From contig OZ282574.1 in NCBI GenBank assembly GCA_965641885.1, positions 4,402,001-4,466,000 of the forward strand: a stretch of 64,000 nucleotides of DNA, given 5' to 3'. Origin of the DNA: Pseudophaeobacter sp965641885. GTDB taxonomy: Bacteria > Pseudomonadota > Alphaproteobacteria > Rhodobacterales > Rhodobacteraceae. Positions 42,442 to 50,800 of the stretch are shown in pieces. Numbering within the stretch: the first letter of the stretch is position 1; the number at the start of each line of letters is the position of its first letter. The position numbers and the translations under genes were made by a program. The notes beneath the pieces were generated by a model. It made no database searches and had not been told where the DNA came from. It saw nothing but the letters and a program-made list of their open reading frames with translations.

Positions 42442-42864
42442 TGCAGAATTCCTTTGTCCGTAGAGCGCCTGTGCGCGGCGCCGCCTTGATCGAGCTTTGC
42501 CTGATCGTCCCTTGCCTGATTGTGCGCTGCTATCCTGGTCCATGTGTCAGATGTCGTTGCCTTCGAAATAGGGGCAATACCGGGCGAACTCAACTGTCAG
42601 ACAGCTCTGGTCACGGGCAATGGGTGAAAAATCCCGAAAATACGCGTGTTTTGAACCTGTTGACGGCCTGAATTGGACTGGAGATTTGTGGATAATTGTC
42701 GCTCCGCCTGTAATGCCTCGCTTGCATCATAGCGCGGGCCTCTGAAGGACGCGTTAAACAGGGAGTAAAACTGCAGGTCAGGAGGCGTGTGAGTGGGCGC
42801 AAAGAGCCTGCCAGACAGGACATCTCCCCCTCAAAATCATGTGAATAAAGCTGAGGGGGGAGTA
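42442..42864. other. Gene-free stretch between rnd and tRNA-Leu
   Basis: No gene is supported. It holds the optional 5' extension of rnd (to 42543), one perfect DnaA-box-like 9-mer (42688-42696, TGTGGATAA) and an inverted repeat CTCCCCCTCA/TGAGGGGGGAG (42824-42862) just downstream of the tRNA. Confidence 0.55.
42824..42862 (-). other. Inverted repeat just downstream of tRNA-Leu
   Basis: A ten-pair C/G-rich stem with an 18-base loop. No T-tract follows, so it may be a processing or termination structure for the tRNA transcript. Confidence 0.4.
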
Positions 42865-42950
42865 TGGTGCCCAGGAGAGGACTCGAACCTCCACGTCCTT
42901 GCGAACACTAGCACCTGAAGCTAGCGCGTCTACCATTCCGCCACCTGGGC
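42865..42950 (-). tRNA. tRNA-Leu (anticodon CAG)
   Basis: On the minus strand the acceptor stem GCCCAGG pairs with CCTGGGC and the 3' CCA is encoded. The D-arm is GGCGGAATGGTAGACGC. The anticodon stem GCTAGC holds the loop with CAG. A long variable arm (TGTTCGCAAGGACG) and T-arm GGTTCGAGTCC identify a class II leucine tRNA. It reads CUG codons. Confidence 0.97.
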
Positions 42951-42965
42951 AGGTGTCGTGAGGGG

Positions 42966-42994
42966 CGTATACGGCGATGGCTCAGGGGCGTCAA
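42966..42994 (-). promoter_or_regulatory. Promoter of tRNA-Leu
   Basis: On the minus strand TTGACG, 17 bp, TATACG, with the -10 element 16 bp before the mature 5' end. Confidence 0.65.
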
Positions 42995-43083
42995 ACGGAT
43001 TTTTGACATTTTTGCAAAAACTATTCTGCCGCCGGATTCTCAAAGGATCTGAAGGGCGGCTGGCCTGGGTTCAGGAGCGGGGT

Positions 43084-43503
43084 TTAGCTTTGTTCTGGAG
43101 GCGGAAAGAAGGCCATCCTTTTTGCGATGTAGGTGAGGAAATCTGACCAGGCCTCGTGCATCTCGTCGCTCCAGTCGGGGCCAAGCGTGTTTGCCAGCGC
43201 ACTGATGAAGCTATCAATGAAGCCTCTGAAGTGAGTGTCTGAGATCTGCATCTTGCGGTGTTTATCACCCAGCTTGCTGAGAATGGCATTCAGGCGATCG
43301 GTGTCTTCCAGGGCCTCAGCGATATGGGTGAGAGAGGCCAGCATCTTTGCTTCCAGCCGCGCGGTGTCCGACGGAAAAATGGCGCGGCTCTCAGGGCAGA
43401 GCGAAAAGAAGGTTCTGTAGAATTCAGGAATGAAGGTATCGAGATTCAACCGTGTGCTCTCAAAGCTGCGCAGGATCAGGGATTTACAGTGATCAGCTTG
43501 CAT
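43084..43503 (-). CDS. Single-domain bacterial globin
   Basis: A 139-residue globin of the haemoglobin type. FIPEFYRTFFSLCPESRAIFP covers the B/C region with conserved Phe, and GDKHRKMQISDTHF contains the proximal haem histidine (F8). No reductase or sensor domain is attached, so it resembles Vitreoscilla-type haemoglobins and may handle oxygen or nitric oxide. It starts just beside an AT-rich region shared with the divergent NDUFA9-like gene. Confidence 0.87.
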   Translation of the reverse strand: MQADHCKSLILRSFESTRLNLDTFIPEFYRTFFSLCPESRAIFPSDTARLEAKMLASLTHIAEALEDTDRLNAILSKLGDKHRKMQISDTHFRGFIDSFISALANTLGPDWSDEMHEAWSDFLTYIAKRMAFFPPPEQS

Positions 43504-43727
43504 AAAATACTCATATTTATTGTATGTTTTAAAGGCTCTGCGCGGTGATGCCCTATATACATCGTTATACCTGAATGGTTCGTAAAGTAATTCGGATCTC
43601 TTGTCTTATTTGTTAACCCGAAATCCAGAATCCCGGTCCATTGTGCCTGTCGCCGCTCGTTTTGCGCCTTGTTTGAAAGGCGCAGTAACGGTAGATCGGT
43701 CACATAGCTAATTGCAGGAGCCAAAAG

Positions 43728-44717
43728 ATGTCCAAACTGGTCACGATCTATGGCGGGTCTGGTTTTGTCGGCCGCTACATTGCGCGCCGCATGGCCAAAG
43801 AAGGCTGGCGGGTTCGGGTTGCCGTACGCCGCCCCAATGAAGCCATGCATGTAAAACCCTATGGCACGCCGGGTCAGGTTGAACCGGTTCTGTGCAATAT
43901 CCGCGATGACGCTTCGGTGGCTGCGGCGATGCAGGGGGCGGATGCGGTGGTAAACTGTGTCGGCATCCTGAATGCACATGGCAAAAACTCATTCAAATCC
44001 GTGCAGGTTGAGGGTGCCGCGCGGGTGGCGCGCTTTGCCCATAAACAGAATATCGGCCAGCTGGTGCATATCTCGGCTCTGGGGGCTGATGCCGAAGGCG
44101 AGAGCGAATACGCCCGCACCAAGGCGCTTGGCGAAGAGGCCGTGCGTGGCTATTTTCCCAATGCAGTGATTTTGCGCCCCTCGGTTATCTTTGGCACCGA
44201 AGACCAGTTCTTCAACCGCTTTGCCGGTATGGCCAGCCTGTCGCCAGTGCTGCCGATTGCTAAGGGCAAGACCCTGTTTCAGCCGGTCTATGTCGATGAT
44301 GTTGCCCGCGCCGCCGTTAAGGGCATCCTTGGTGAGGCCGCTCCTGGCATCTATGAACTTGGCGGCCCCGAGGTAAAGAGCTTTGCCGCGCTGTTGCGCG
44401 ATATGTGCGATATTATTCTGCGCCGCCGTCTGGTGCTGTCATTGCCGGGCTTTGCCGCCTGGCTGATCGCCTTTGGCTTTGACATGCTGCAGGCCGCGAG
44501 CTTTCAGCTGATTGAAAACAAGGTGCTGAGCCGCGACCAGCTGAAAAACCTTGGAACGGATAATGTTGTCTCTGTGGGGGCCAGGAGTTTTGCTGACCTC
44601 GGCATTACGCCAGAGGTTATGGGGCCGATCCTGACTGACTATTTGTGGAAGTTCCGCCCTTCGGGCCAGTATGATGAGATGACGGCCTCGGCGCGTAATC
44701 TCAAGGGCGACGCCTGA
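43728..44717 (+). CDS. NDUFA9-like complex I accessory subunit / NAD-binding epimerase-fold protein
   Basis: 329 residues of the atypical short-chain dehydrogenase type. NAD(P) binding is at VTIYGGSGFVGRYIARRM, followed by VVNCVGILN, HISALGADAEGESEYARTKALGEEAV and VILRPSVIFGTEDQFFNRF. The YxxxK-type site is YARTK. Length and motifs match the mitochondrial complex I NDUFA9 subunit and its alphaproteobacterial relatives. It probably binds complex I and NADPH. Other nuo genes are not in the window. A terminator follows. Confidence 0.87.
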   Translation: MSKLVTIYGGSGFVGRYIARRMAKEGWRVRVAVRRPNEAMHVKPYGTPGQVEPVLCNIRDDASVAAAMQGADAVVNCVGILNAHGKNSFKSVQVEGAARVARFAHKQNIGQLVHISALGADAEGESEYARTKALGEEAVRGYFPNAVILRPSVIFGTEDQFFNRFAGMASLSPVLPIAKGKTLFQPVYVDDVARAAVKGILGEAAPGIYELGGPEVKSFAALLRDMCDIILRRRLVLSLPGFAAWLIAFGFDMLQAASFQLIENKVLSRDQLKNLGTDNVVSVGARSFADLGITPEVMGPILTDYLWKFRPSGQYDEMTASARNLKGDA

Positions 44718-44768
44718 CCCCCGTATCTGGGGCTGTCAGCGTCGCAGTTGAAGATCGATAAGACAACG

Positions 44769-44797
44769 GGCGCAGGTATTCCTGCGCTCTTTCTTTT
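44769..44797 (+). terminator. Intrinsic terminator of the NDUFA9-like gene
   Basis: The stem GCGCAGG-TATT-CCTGCGC is followed by TCTTTCTTTTT. Confidence 0.78.
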
Positions 44798-44851
44798 TCA
44801 GATAAAGTTTTCAGAGATGGCGTTTCGTATGCATTCTTCTGGGCGTTGGCA

Positions 44852-45658
44852 TCAGGTGCTGTAGGCGTATCCCAGCAGCGCAAGGCCCAGTATGACCCGG
44901 TAAATTACATAGGGCGTAAAGCTGGTCGAGCGCAGCAGGCGCATCATCAGGCTGAGGGCTGCCAGAGCGGAGAGCATCGCCAGCACGGCGGCGATGGCGG
45001 CGTCCCTGATCAGATCCATATTGGCGTCCAGCGCGACTTCGGTGCCAAGCAGGACGCCAGAGGCAAAGATCGTCGGGATCGACATCAGCATGGCCAGGCG
45101 GGCGCCGTCTTCGCGCCTGTATCCCAGGTGTCGTGCGCCGGTGATGGTGATGCCGGACCGCGAGGTGCCGGGGATCAGTGCGATCATCTGCCAGAGGCCC
45201 ATGATCAGGGCATCGCGCAGGGTCCAGTCGCTTGAGACCTTTTCCTGAGCGCCTCTTTGGTCGGCGATATACAGCACGATACCAAATGTCAGCATGGCCC
45301 AGCCAATCACCGCCGGAGAGCGCAGCGCGTCGCTGAAGTGGTTGAAATGCAGGAAGGCGCCAAACAGGACCGTTGGGATGGTGGCGATGATCAGGCCAAG
45401 TGCCAGCCGGGAGCCTTGGGTGTCGGCGCGACCACAGGCCAGACAGGTCAATCCGCCCAGACACAGCCGGACATCGCGCCAGAAAAAGATCATCACCGCG
45501 ACAAGGGTGCCAAGGTGCACAGCGACATCGATGACTTGTCCCTGGTCGGAATAGCCAGTCAGTCCGGGCAGAAGAATCAGGTGGCCAGAGGAGGAGACCG
45601 GCAGGAATTCTGTGATCCCCTGGATCAAAGCGACAAGAACGAGCTGCAACAATGGCAT
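44852..45658 (-). CDS. uppP: Undecaprenyl-diphosphatase
   Basis: A 268-residue integral membrane enzyme that recycles the lipid carrier of peptidoglycan and O-antigen synthesis. The N-terminal QGITEFLPVSSSGHLILLP and later LIPGTSRSGITITGARHLG are the two catalytic motifs of the BacA/UppP family. Several hydrophobic segments cover the whole length. It converges with the NDUFA9-like gene, and the divergent gltD leader follows on the other side. Confidence 0.95.
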   Translation of the reverse strand: MPLLQLVLVALIQGITEFLPVSSSGHLILLPGLTGYSDQGQVIDVAVHLGTLVAVMIFFWRDVRLCLGGLTCLACGRADTQGSRLALGLIIATIPTVLFGAFLHFNHFSDALRSPAVIGWAMLTFGIVLYIADQRGAQEKVSSDWTLRDALIMGLWQMIALIPGTSRSGITITGARHLGYRREDGARLAMLMSIPTIFASGVLLGTEVALDANMDLIRDAAIAAVLAMLSALAALSLMMRLLRSTSFTPYVIYRVILGLALLGYAYST

Positions 45659-45769
45659 AGTGGGTGGTCCTGAAAGGGGGTCGCCTCTGGGGGCAATGAG
45701 GCGTGGATCGTCGTGGCCTTGTATAATTCCTTGGTCTGGATAGGGAAGCTGACATTTAGATCCGATTCG

Positions 45770-45835
45770 GACCTAAAACTGCTGTACATTTCCGTGGGAA
45801 CAAGTATCAGAGGTCAATTGAGACCTATTTAGGTC
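45770..45835. promoter_or_regulatory. Repeated AGGTC/GACCT half-sites upstream of gltD
   Basis: GACCT at 45770 and 45822, AGGTC at 45811 and 45831. The first AGGTC and second GACCT form an inverted repeat with a 6-bp spacer. They lie 70-140 bp before gltD and could be an operator for a nitrogen or amino-acid regulator. Confidence 0.4.
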
Positions 45836-45907
45836 AGTAGTAGTGACCCATTAATGCAGTGCTCCGATCCGGACCTGTCGCAGCCAGCCAAAATAGGGAG
45901 TTCGCCC

Positions 45908-47353
45908 ATGGCCAAGCAACCGATGCTCAAATTCGTGAAGATTGATCGCGATATGCCCCAGAAGCGCGCCGCCGAGACGCGTCGGGAAGATTTTGACGAG
46001 ATCTATGCGGAATATGCTGCCACCAAGGCAGAAGAGCAGGCGAGCCGCTGCAGCCAATGCGGTGTGCCCTATTGCCAGTCTCACTGCCCCCTGCACAACA
46101 ATATCCCCGACTGGCTGCGCCTCACCGCGACCGGTCGTCTGGAAGAAGCCTATCAGACCAGCCAGGCCACCAATACCTTCCCCGAAATCTGCGGCCGCAT
46201 CTGTCCACAGGACCGTCTGTGCGAAGGCAACTGCGTAATCGAACAATCCGGTCATGGCACCGTGACCATTGGCGCTGTTGAGAAATACATCACTGATACC
46301 GCGTGGGACAAGGGCTGGGTAAAGCCAATTGTGCCAGTCCAGGAGCGTGGCGAAAGCGTTGGTATCATTGGGGCCGGCCCCGGAGGTCTGGCAGCGGCGG
46401 ACATGCTGCGCCGGGCGGGCATTCAGGTCACTGTCTATGATCGCTACGACCGGGCCGGCGGTTTGCTGACTTATGGTATTCCGGGCTTTAAGCTGGAAAA
46501 AGACATTGTCATGCGGCGCAACCAGCTGCTGGCGGACGGCGGCGTTACCTTTGTGATGAACTGCAATATCGGCACCGATATCACCTTTGACGAGATCCGC
46601 GCCAAACATAACGCGGTGATCATCGCGACCGGCGTCTACAAATCCCGTGATCTGGAAATGCCCGGCTCGGGTGCCACTGGTATCGTCAAGGCGATTGATT
46701 TTCTCACGGCTGCCAACCGCGCGTCGAACTTTGGCGATACCGTCGAAGAATTCGAAAATGGCACGCTGAATGCCGCGGGCAAAAAGGTTGTTGTCATCGG
46801 TGGTGGCGACACGGCTATGGATTGCCTGCGTACCTCAATCCGTCAGGGCGCGACATCCGTCAAATGTCTCTACCGGCGCGACCGGGCTAATATGCCAGGC
46901 TCGCAACGCGAGACACAGAATGCCGAAGAAGAGGGCGTGGTGTTTGAATGGCTCTCGGCCCCGAAGGGCTTTACCGATGCTGACGGCGGCGTGAATGGCG
47001 TCATGGTGCAAAAGATGCGTCTGGGTCAGCCGGATGTGACCGGACGGCAGGCCCCCGAAGTGATTGAGGGTGCCGACTATGTGGAAGACGCCGATCTGGT
47101 GATCAAGGCGCTGGGCTTTGAGCCCGAAGATCTGCCCACCCTCTGGGGTCAGGCCGAGCTGCCGACGACCCGTTGGGGCACCATCAAGGCCGCGCATCTG
47201 ACCGGGGCCACCGATCTCGATGGGGTCTACGCCGTAGGTGACATCGTACGTGGTGCGTCGCTGGTGGTTTGGGCCATCAAAGACGGCCGGGATTGCGCCG
47301 ATGCGATCGTTACACGTTTCAACAATGCTGGCGCGCAGGTCGCGGCAGAGTAA
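45908..47353 (+). CDS. gltD: Glutamate synthase (NADPH) small subunit
   Basis: A 481-residue subunit that passes electrons from NADPH via FAD to GltB. The N-terminal cysteine motifs for a 4Fe-4S cluster are CSQCGVPYCQSHCPLHNNIPDW and CGRICPQDRLCEGNCV. The FAD-binding GIIGAGPGGLAAADML and the NADPH-binding VVIGGGDTAMDC follow in order. The ATG at 45908 follows GGGAG. Third in order is gltB, with an unrelated GFA gene between them. Confidence 0.95.
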   Translation: MAKQPMLKFVKIDRDMPQKRAAETRREDFDEIYAEYAATKAEEQASRCSQCGVPYCQSHCPLHNNIPDWLRLTATGRLEEAYQTSQATNTFPEICGRICPQDRLCEGNCVIEQSGHGTVTIGAVEKYITDTAWDKGWVKPIVPVQERGESVGIIGAGPGGLAAADMLRRAGIQVTVYDRYDRAGGLLTYGIPGFKLEKDIVMRRNQLLADGGVTFVMNCNIGTDITFDEIRAKHNAVIIATGVYKSRDLEMPGSGATGIVKAIDFLTAANRASNFGDTVEEFENGTLNAAGKKVVVIGGGDTAMDCLRTSIRQGATSVKCLYRRDRANMPGSQRETQNAEEEGVVFEWLSAPKGFTDADGGVNGVMVQKMRLGQPDVTGRQAPEVIEGADYVEDADLVIKALGFEPEDLPTLWGQAELPTTRWGTIKAAHLTGATDLDGVYAVGDIVRGASLVVWAIKDGRDCADAIVTRFNNAGAQVAAE

Positions 47354-47384
47354 CCTGAAAAGCCACCGCAAGGGAGCCAGCGAT

Positions 47385-47822
47385 ATGAGTGAGCTGCAAG
47401 GACATTGCATGTGCGAAGCCGTCACGGTCTCGATGACGCCTGCGCGACAGGCTCTTGGCGCATGCCACTGTGACATGTGTCGCCGCTGGACCAGTTCGAT
47501 GTTGATGACCATTCCGGCCGCCTCTGGCTATGCGGCGCTGGGACCGGTGAAGACCTATGTCTCGTCGGAATGGGCAGAACGCGCCTTTTGCGGCGACTGC
47601 GGATCAGCGCTCTGGTATCGCATAACGGCCCCCGGAGAAATGCACGGTCAGACCCAAATGGCCGCTGGCCTTTTTGACAATGCAGGCGAGAACACTCTCG
47701 GCCTGGAACTCTATATCGACAAAAAGCCCAAGGGCTATGCCTTTACTGGAACGCATCGGAAAATGACCGAAGCGGATGTAATGGCAGCGTTTCGCCCTGC
47801 GGCAGAAGGAGACAACCAATGA
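47385..47822 (+). CDS. GFA-family zinc protein inserted in the glt operon
   Basis: A 145-residue protein of the glutathione-dependent formaldehyde-activating (GFA/CENP-V) fold with zinc ligands in GHCMCEAV, CHCDMCRRW and FCGDCGSALWY. The ATG at 47385 follows AGGGAG. It lies 31 bp after gltD and its stop overlaps the gltB start in ATGA, so gltB translation is probably coupled to it. Few GFA proteins have a proven function, and the name gives no reliable role. Insertion between gltD and gltB is unusual in my knowledge. Confidence 0.85.
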   Translation: MSELQGHCMCEAVTVSMTPARQALGACHCDMCRRWTSSMLMTIPAASGYAALGPVKTYVSSEWAERAFCGDCGSALWYRITAPGEMHGQTQMAAGLFDNAGENTLGLELYIDKKPKGYAFTGTHRKMTEADVMAAFRPAAEGDNQ

Positions 47823-50800
47823 CCAATCGTGATGCTGTCAAATATGATGCGGACTGGGTGCGCGCTGAGGAAGCCAAACGCAAGTGGATGGCCGAAAATG
47901 GTCTCTATACCCAGGACGAAGAGCATTCCTCCTGTGGTGTTGGCCTAGTGGTCGCGGTGAATGGCAAAAGCAGCCGCAGTGTTGTTGAGGCCGGAATCAA
48001 AGCGCTGAAAGCGATCTGGCACCGTGGTGCCGTGGACGCCGATGGTAAGACCGGCGATGGCGCGGGTATCCATGTGCAGATCCCGGCACCGTTCTTTTAT
48101 GACCAGATCCGCCGCACCGGTCATGAGCCGCGCGAAGATCAGCTGATGGCTGTGGGTCAGGTGTTTCTGCCCCGCACCGACTTTGGCGCGCAGGAAACCT
48201 GCCGGACCATCGTCGAGAGCGAAGTGCTGCGCATGGGCTACTACATCTACGGCTGGCGCCATGTGCCGGTTGATGTGACCTGCCTGGGCGAAAAGGCCAA
48301 CGCGACCCGCCCCGAGATCGAGCAGATCCTGATCTCAAACTCCAAAGGCGTCGACGAGGAAACCTTTGAGCGCGAGCTGTATGTGATCCGCCGCCGCATT
48401 GAAAAAGCTGCTGCTGCCGCTGGTATCGGGGGGCTCTACATTGCCTCACTGTCCTGTCGGTCGATCATCTACAAAGGCATGATGCTGGCCGAACAGGTCG
48501 CGGTCTTCTACCCCGACCTGATGGACGAGCGGTTCGAGAGCGCCTTTGCGATCTATCACCAGCGCTATTCCACAAATACCTTCCCGCAGTGGTGGCTGGC
48601 ACAGCCCTTCCGCATGTTGGCCCATAACGGTGAGATCAACACCCTGCGTGGCAACAAGAACTGGATGAAAAGCCACGAAATCCGCATGGCGAGCAGCACC
48701 TTTGGTGACTATGCCGAAGACATCAAACCGATCATCGCCGGTGGGTCCTCTGACTCGGCGGCGCTTGATTCGGTGTTTGAGGTTCTGGTGCGCGCCGGGC
48801 GTTCTGCGCCGATGGCCAAAACCATGCTGGTGCCCGAAAGCTGGTCCAAGCAGGCGGTTGAGCTGCCGCAGGCCTGGCGTGATATGTATTCCTACTGCAA
48901 CTCGGTGATGGAACCCTGGGATGGCCCCGCCGCTCTGGCGATGACCGATGGCCGCTGGGTCTGCGCCGGTCTGGACCGCAACGGGCTGCGCCCCATGCGC
49001 TATGTGGTGACTGGCGATGGCCTAGTGATTGCCGGCTCTGAGGCGGGCATGGTGCCGATCAACGAGGCAACCGTGGTGGAAAAAGGCGCGCTGGGCCCCG
49101 GCCAGATGCTGGCGGTCGATATGAAAAAGGGCAAGCTGTTCCACGACACCCAGATCAAGAACAAACTGGCCGCCGCACTGCCGTTTGGCGAATGGGTTGG
49201 CAAGATCAACGATGTGGAACAGGCTCTCTCAACCGTGACCGAGGCTGCGATGTTCTCTGGTGAAGAGCTGCGCCGCCGTCAGGTTGCGGCTGGCTATACC
49301 ATCGAAGAGCTGGAGCAAATTCTGTCGCCAATGGCGGAAGATGGCAAAGAGACCCTGGCCTCGATGGGCGACGATACACCCTCGGCTGTCTTGTCCAAGA
49401 TGTATCGCCCGCTGAGCCACTTCTTTAGGCAGAACTTTAGCCAGGTGACCAACCCGCCAATCGATTCGCTGCGCGAATTCCGGGTGATGTCGCTGAAGAC
49501 ACGCTTTGGGAACCTGAAGAACGTGCTCGAAGAAGACAGCAGCCAGACCGAAATCGTCGTGCTGGAAAGCCCCTTTGTCGGCAATGCGCAGTGGGACAAG
49601 CTGGTCACCGAATTCAACGCGCCCCTGGCCGAGATCGACTGTTCCTTTGACCCGGCTGAAGGCTCATTGAGCCAGGCGCTGGTGCGCATTCGCGCCGAGG
49701 CCGAAGACGCTGTGCGCTCTGGTGCCGGTCATCTGGTGCTGACCGATCAGTATTCGGATGCGACCCGCGTGGCGATGCCAATGATTCTGGCCACATCCAC
49801 TGTGCATTCGCATCTGACACGCAAAGGTCTGCGGACCTTCAGCTCGCTCAATGTGCGGGCTGCCGAATGCATTGATCCGCATTACTTTGCCGTGCTCATC
49901 GGCTGTGGCGCCACCGTGGTGAACGCCTATCTGGCCGAGGATTCGCTGGCGGACCGCATTGACCGTGGCTTGCTGGACGGCAGCCTCACCGAAAACGTGG
50001 CGCGCTACCGCGAAGCCATTGACCAGGGTCTTTTGAAGATCATGGCCAAGATGGGGATCTCGGTGATCTCCTCCTATCGTGGTGGGCTGAACTTTGAGGC
50101 TGTGGGCCTCAGCCGTGCCATGTGTGCAGAATTCTTCCCCGGAATGACCAGCCGAATTTCCGGCATTGGTGTCAGCGGCATTCAGGTCAAAGCCGAAGAA
50201 ATTCACGCCAAAGGCTGGAACGCGGCCGACAACATCCTGCCCATCGGCGGCTTTTACAAGGCGCGTGCATCCGGCGAGACCCACGCCTGGGAAGCCACGT
50301 CCATGCATATGCTGCAGATGGCCTGCAACTCGGCGTCGTTTGAGATGTGGAAGCGCTACTCTGCCAAGATGCAGAGCAACCCGCCGATCCACCTGCGCGA
50401 TCTGCTCGACATTAAGCCCATGGGCAAATCGGTGCCCATTGAGGAAGTCGAATCGATCACCTCGATCCGCAAACGTTTTGTCACGCCGGGTATGAGCCTG
50501 GGCGCACTTTCGCCAGAGGCCCATAAGACGCTGAACGTGGCGATGAACCGGATTGGCGCCAAGTCGGATTCCGGTGAGGGCGGCGAAGATCCGGCGCATT
50601 TTGTGCCGGAACCCAATGGCGATAACCCAAGCGCCAAGATCAAACAGGTGGCGTCGGGGCGCTTTGGCGTTACCGCAGAATACCTCAACCAGTGCGAAGA
50701 GCTGGAAATCAAGGTGGCCCAGGGTGCCAAGCCCGGCGAAGGCGGCCAGCTGCCCGGTATGAAGGTCACCGACCTGATTGCCCGTCTGCGCCACTCCACC

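Noticed and set aside
42958..43146. Possible 62-residue protein between tRNA-Leu and the globin gene
   Set aside because: Overlaps the tRNA promoter and the globin 3' end, with no family resemblance.
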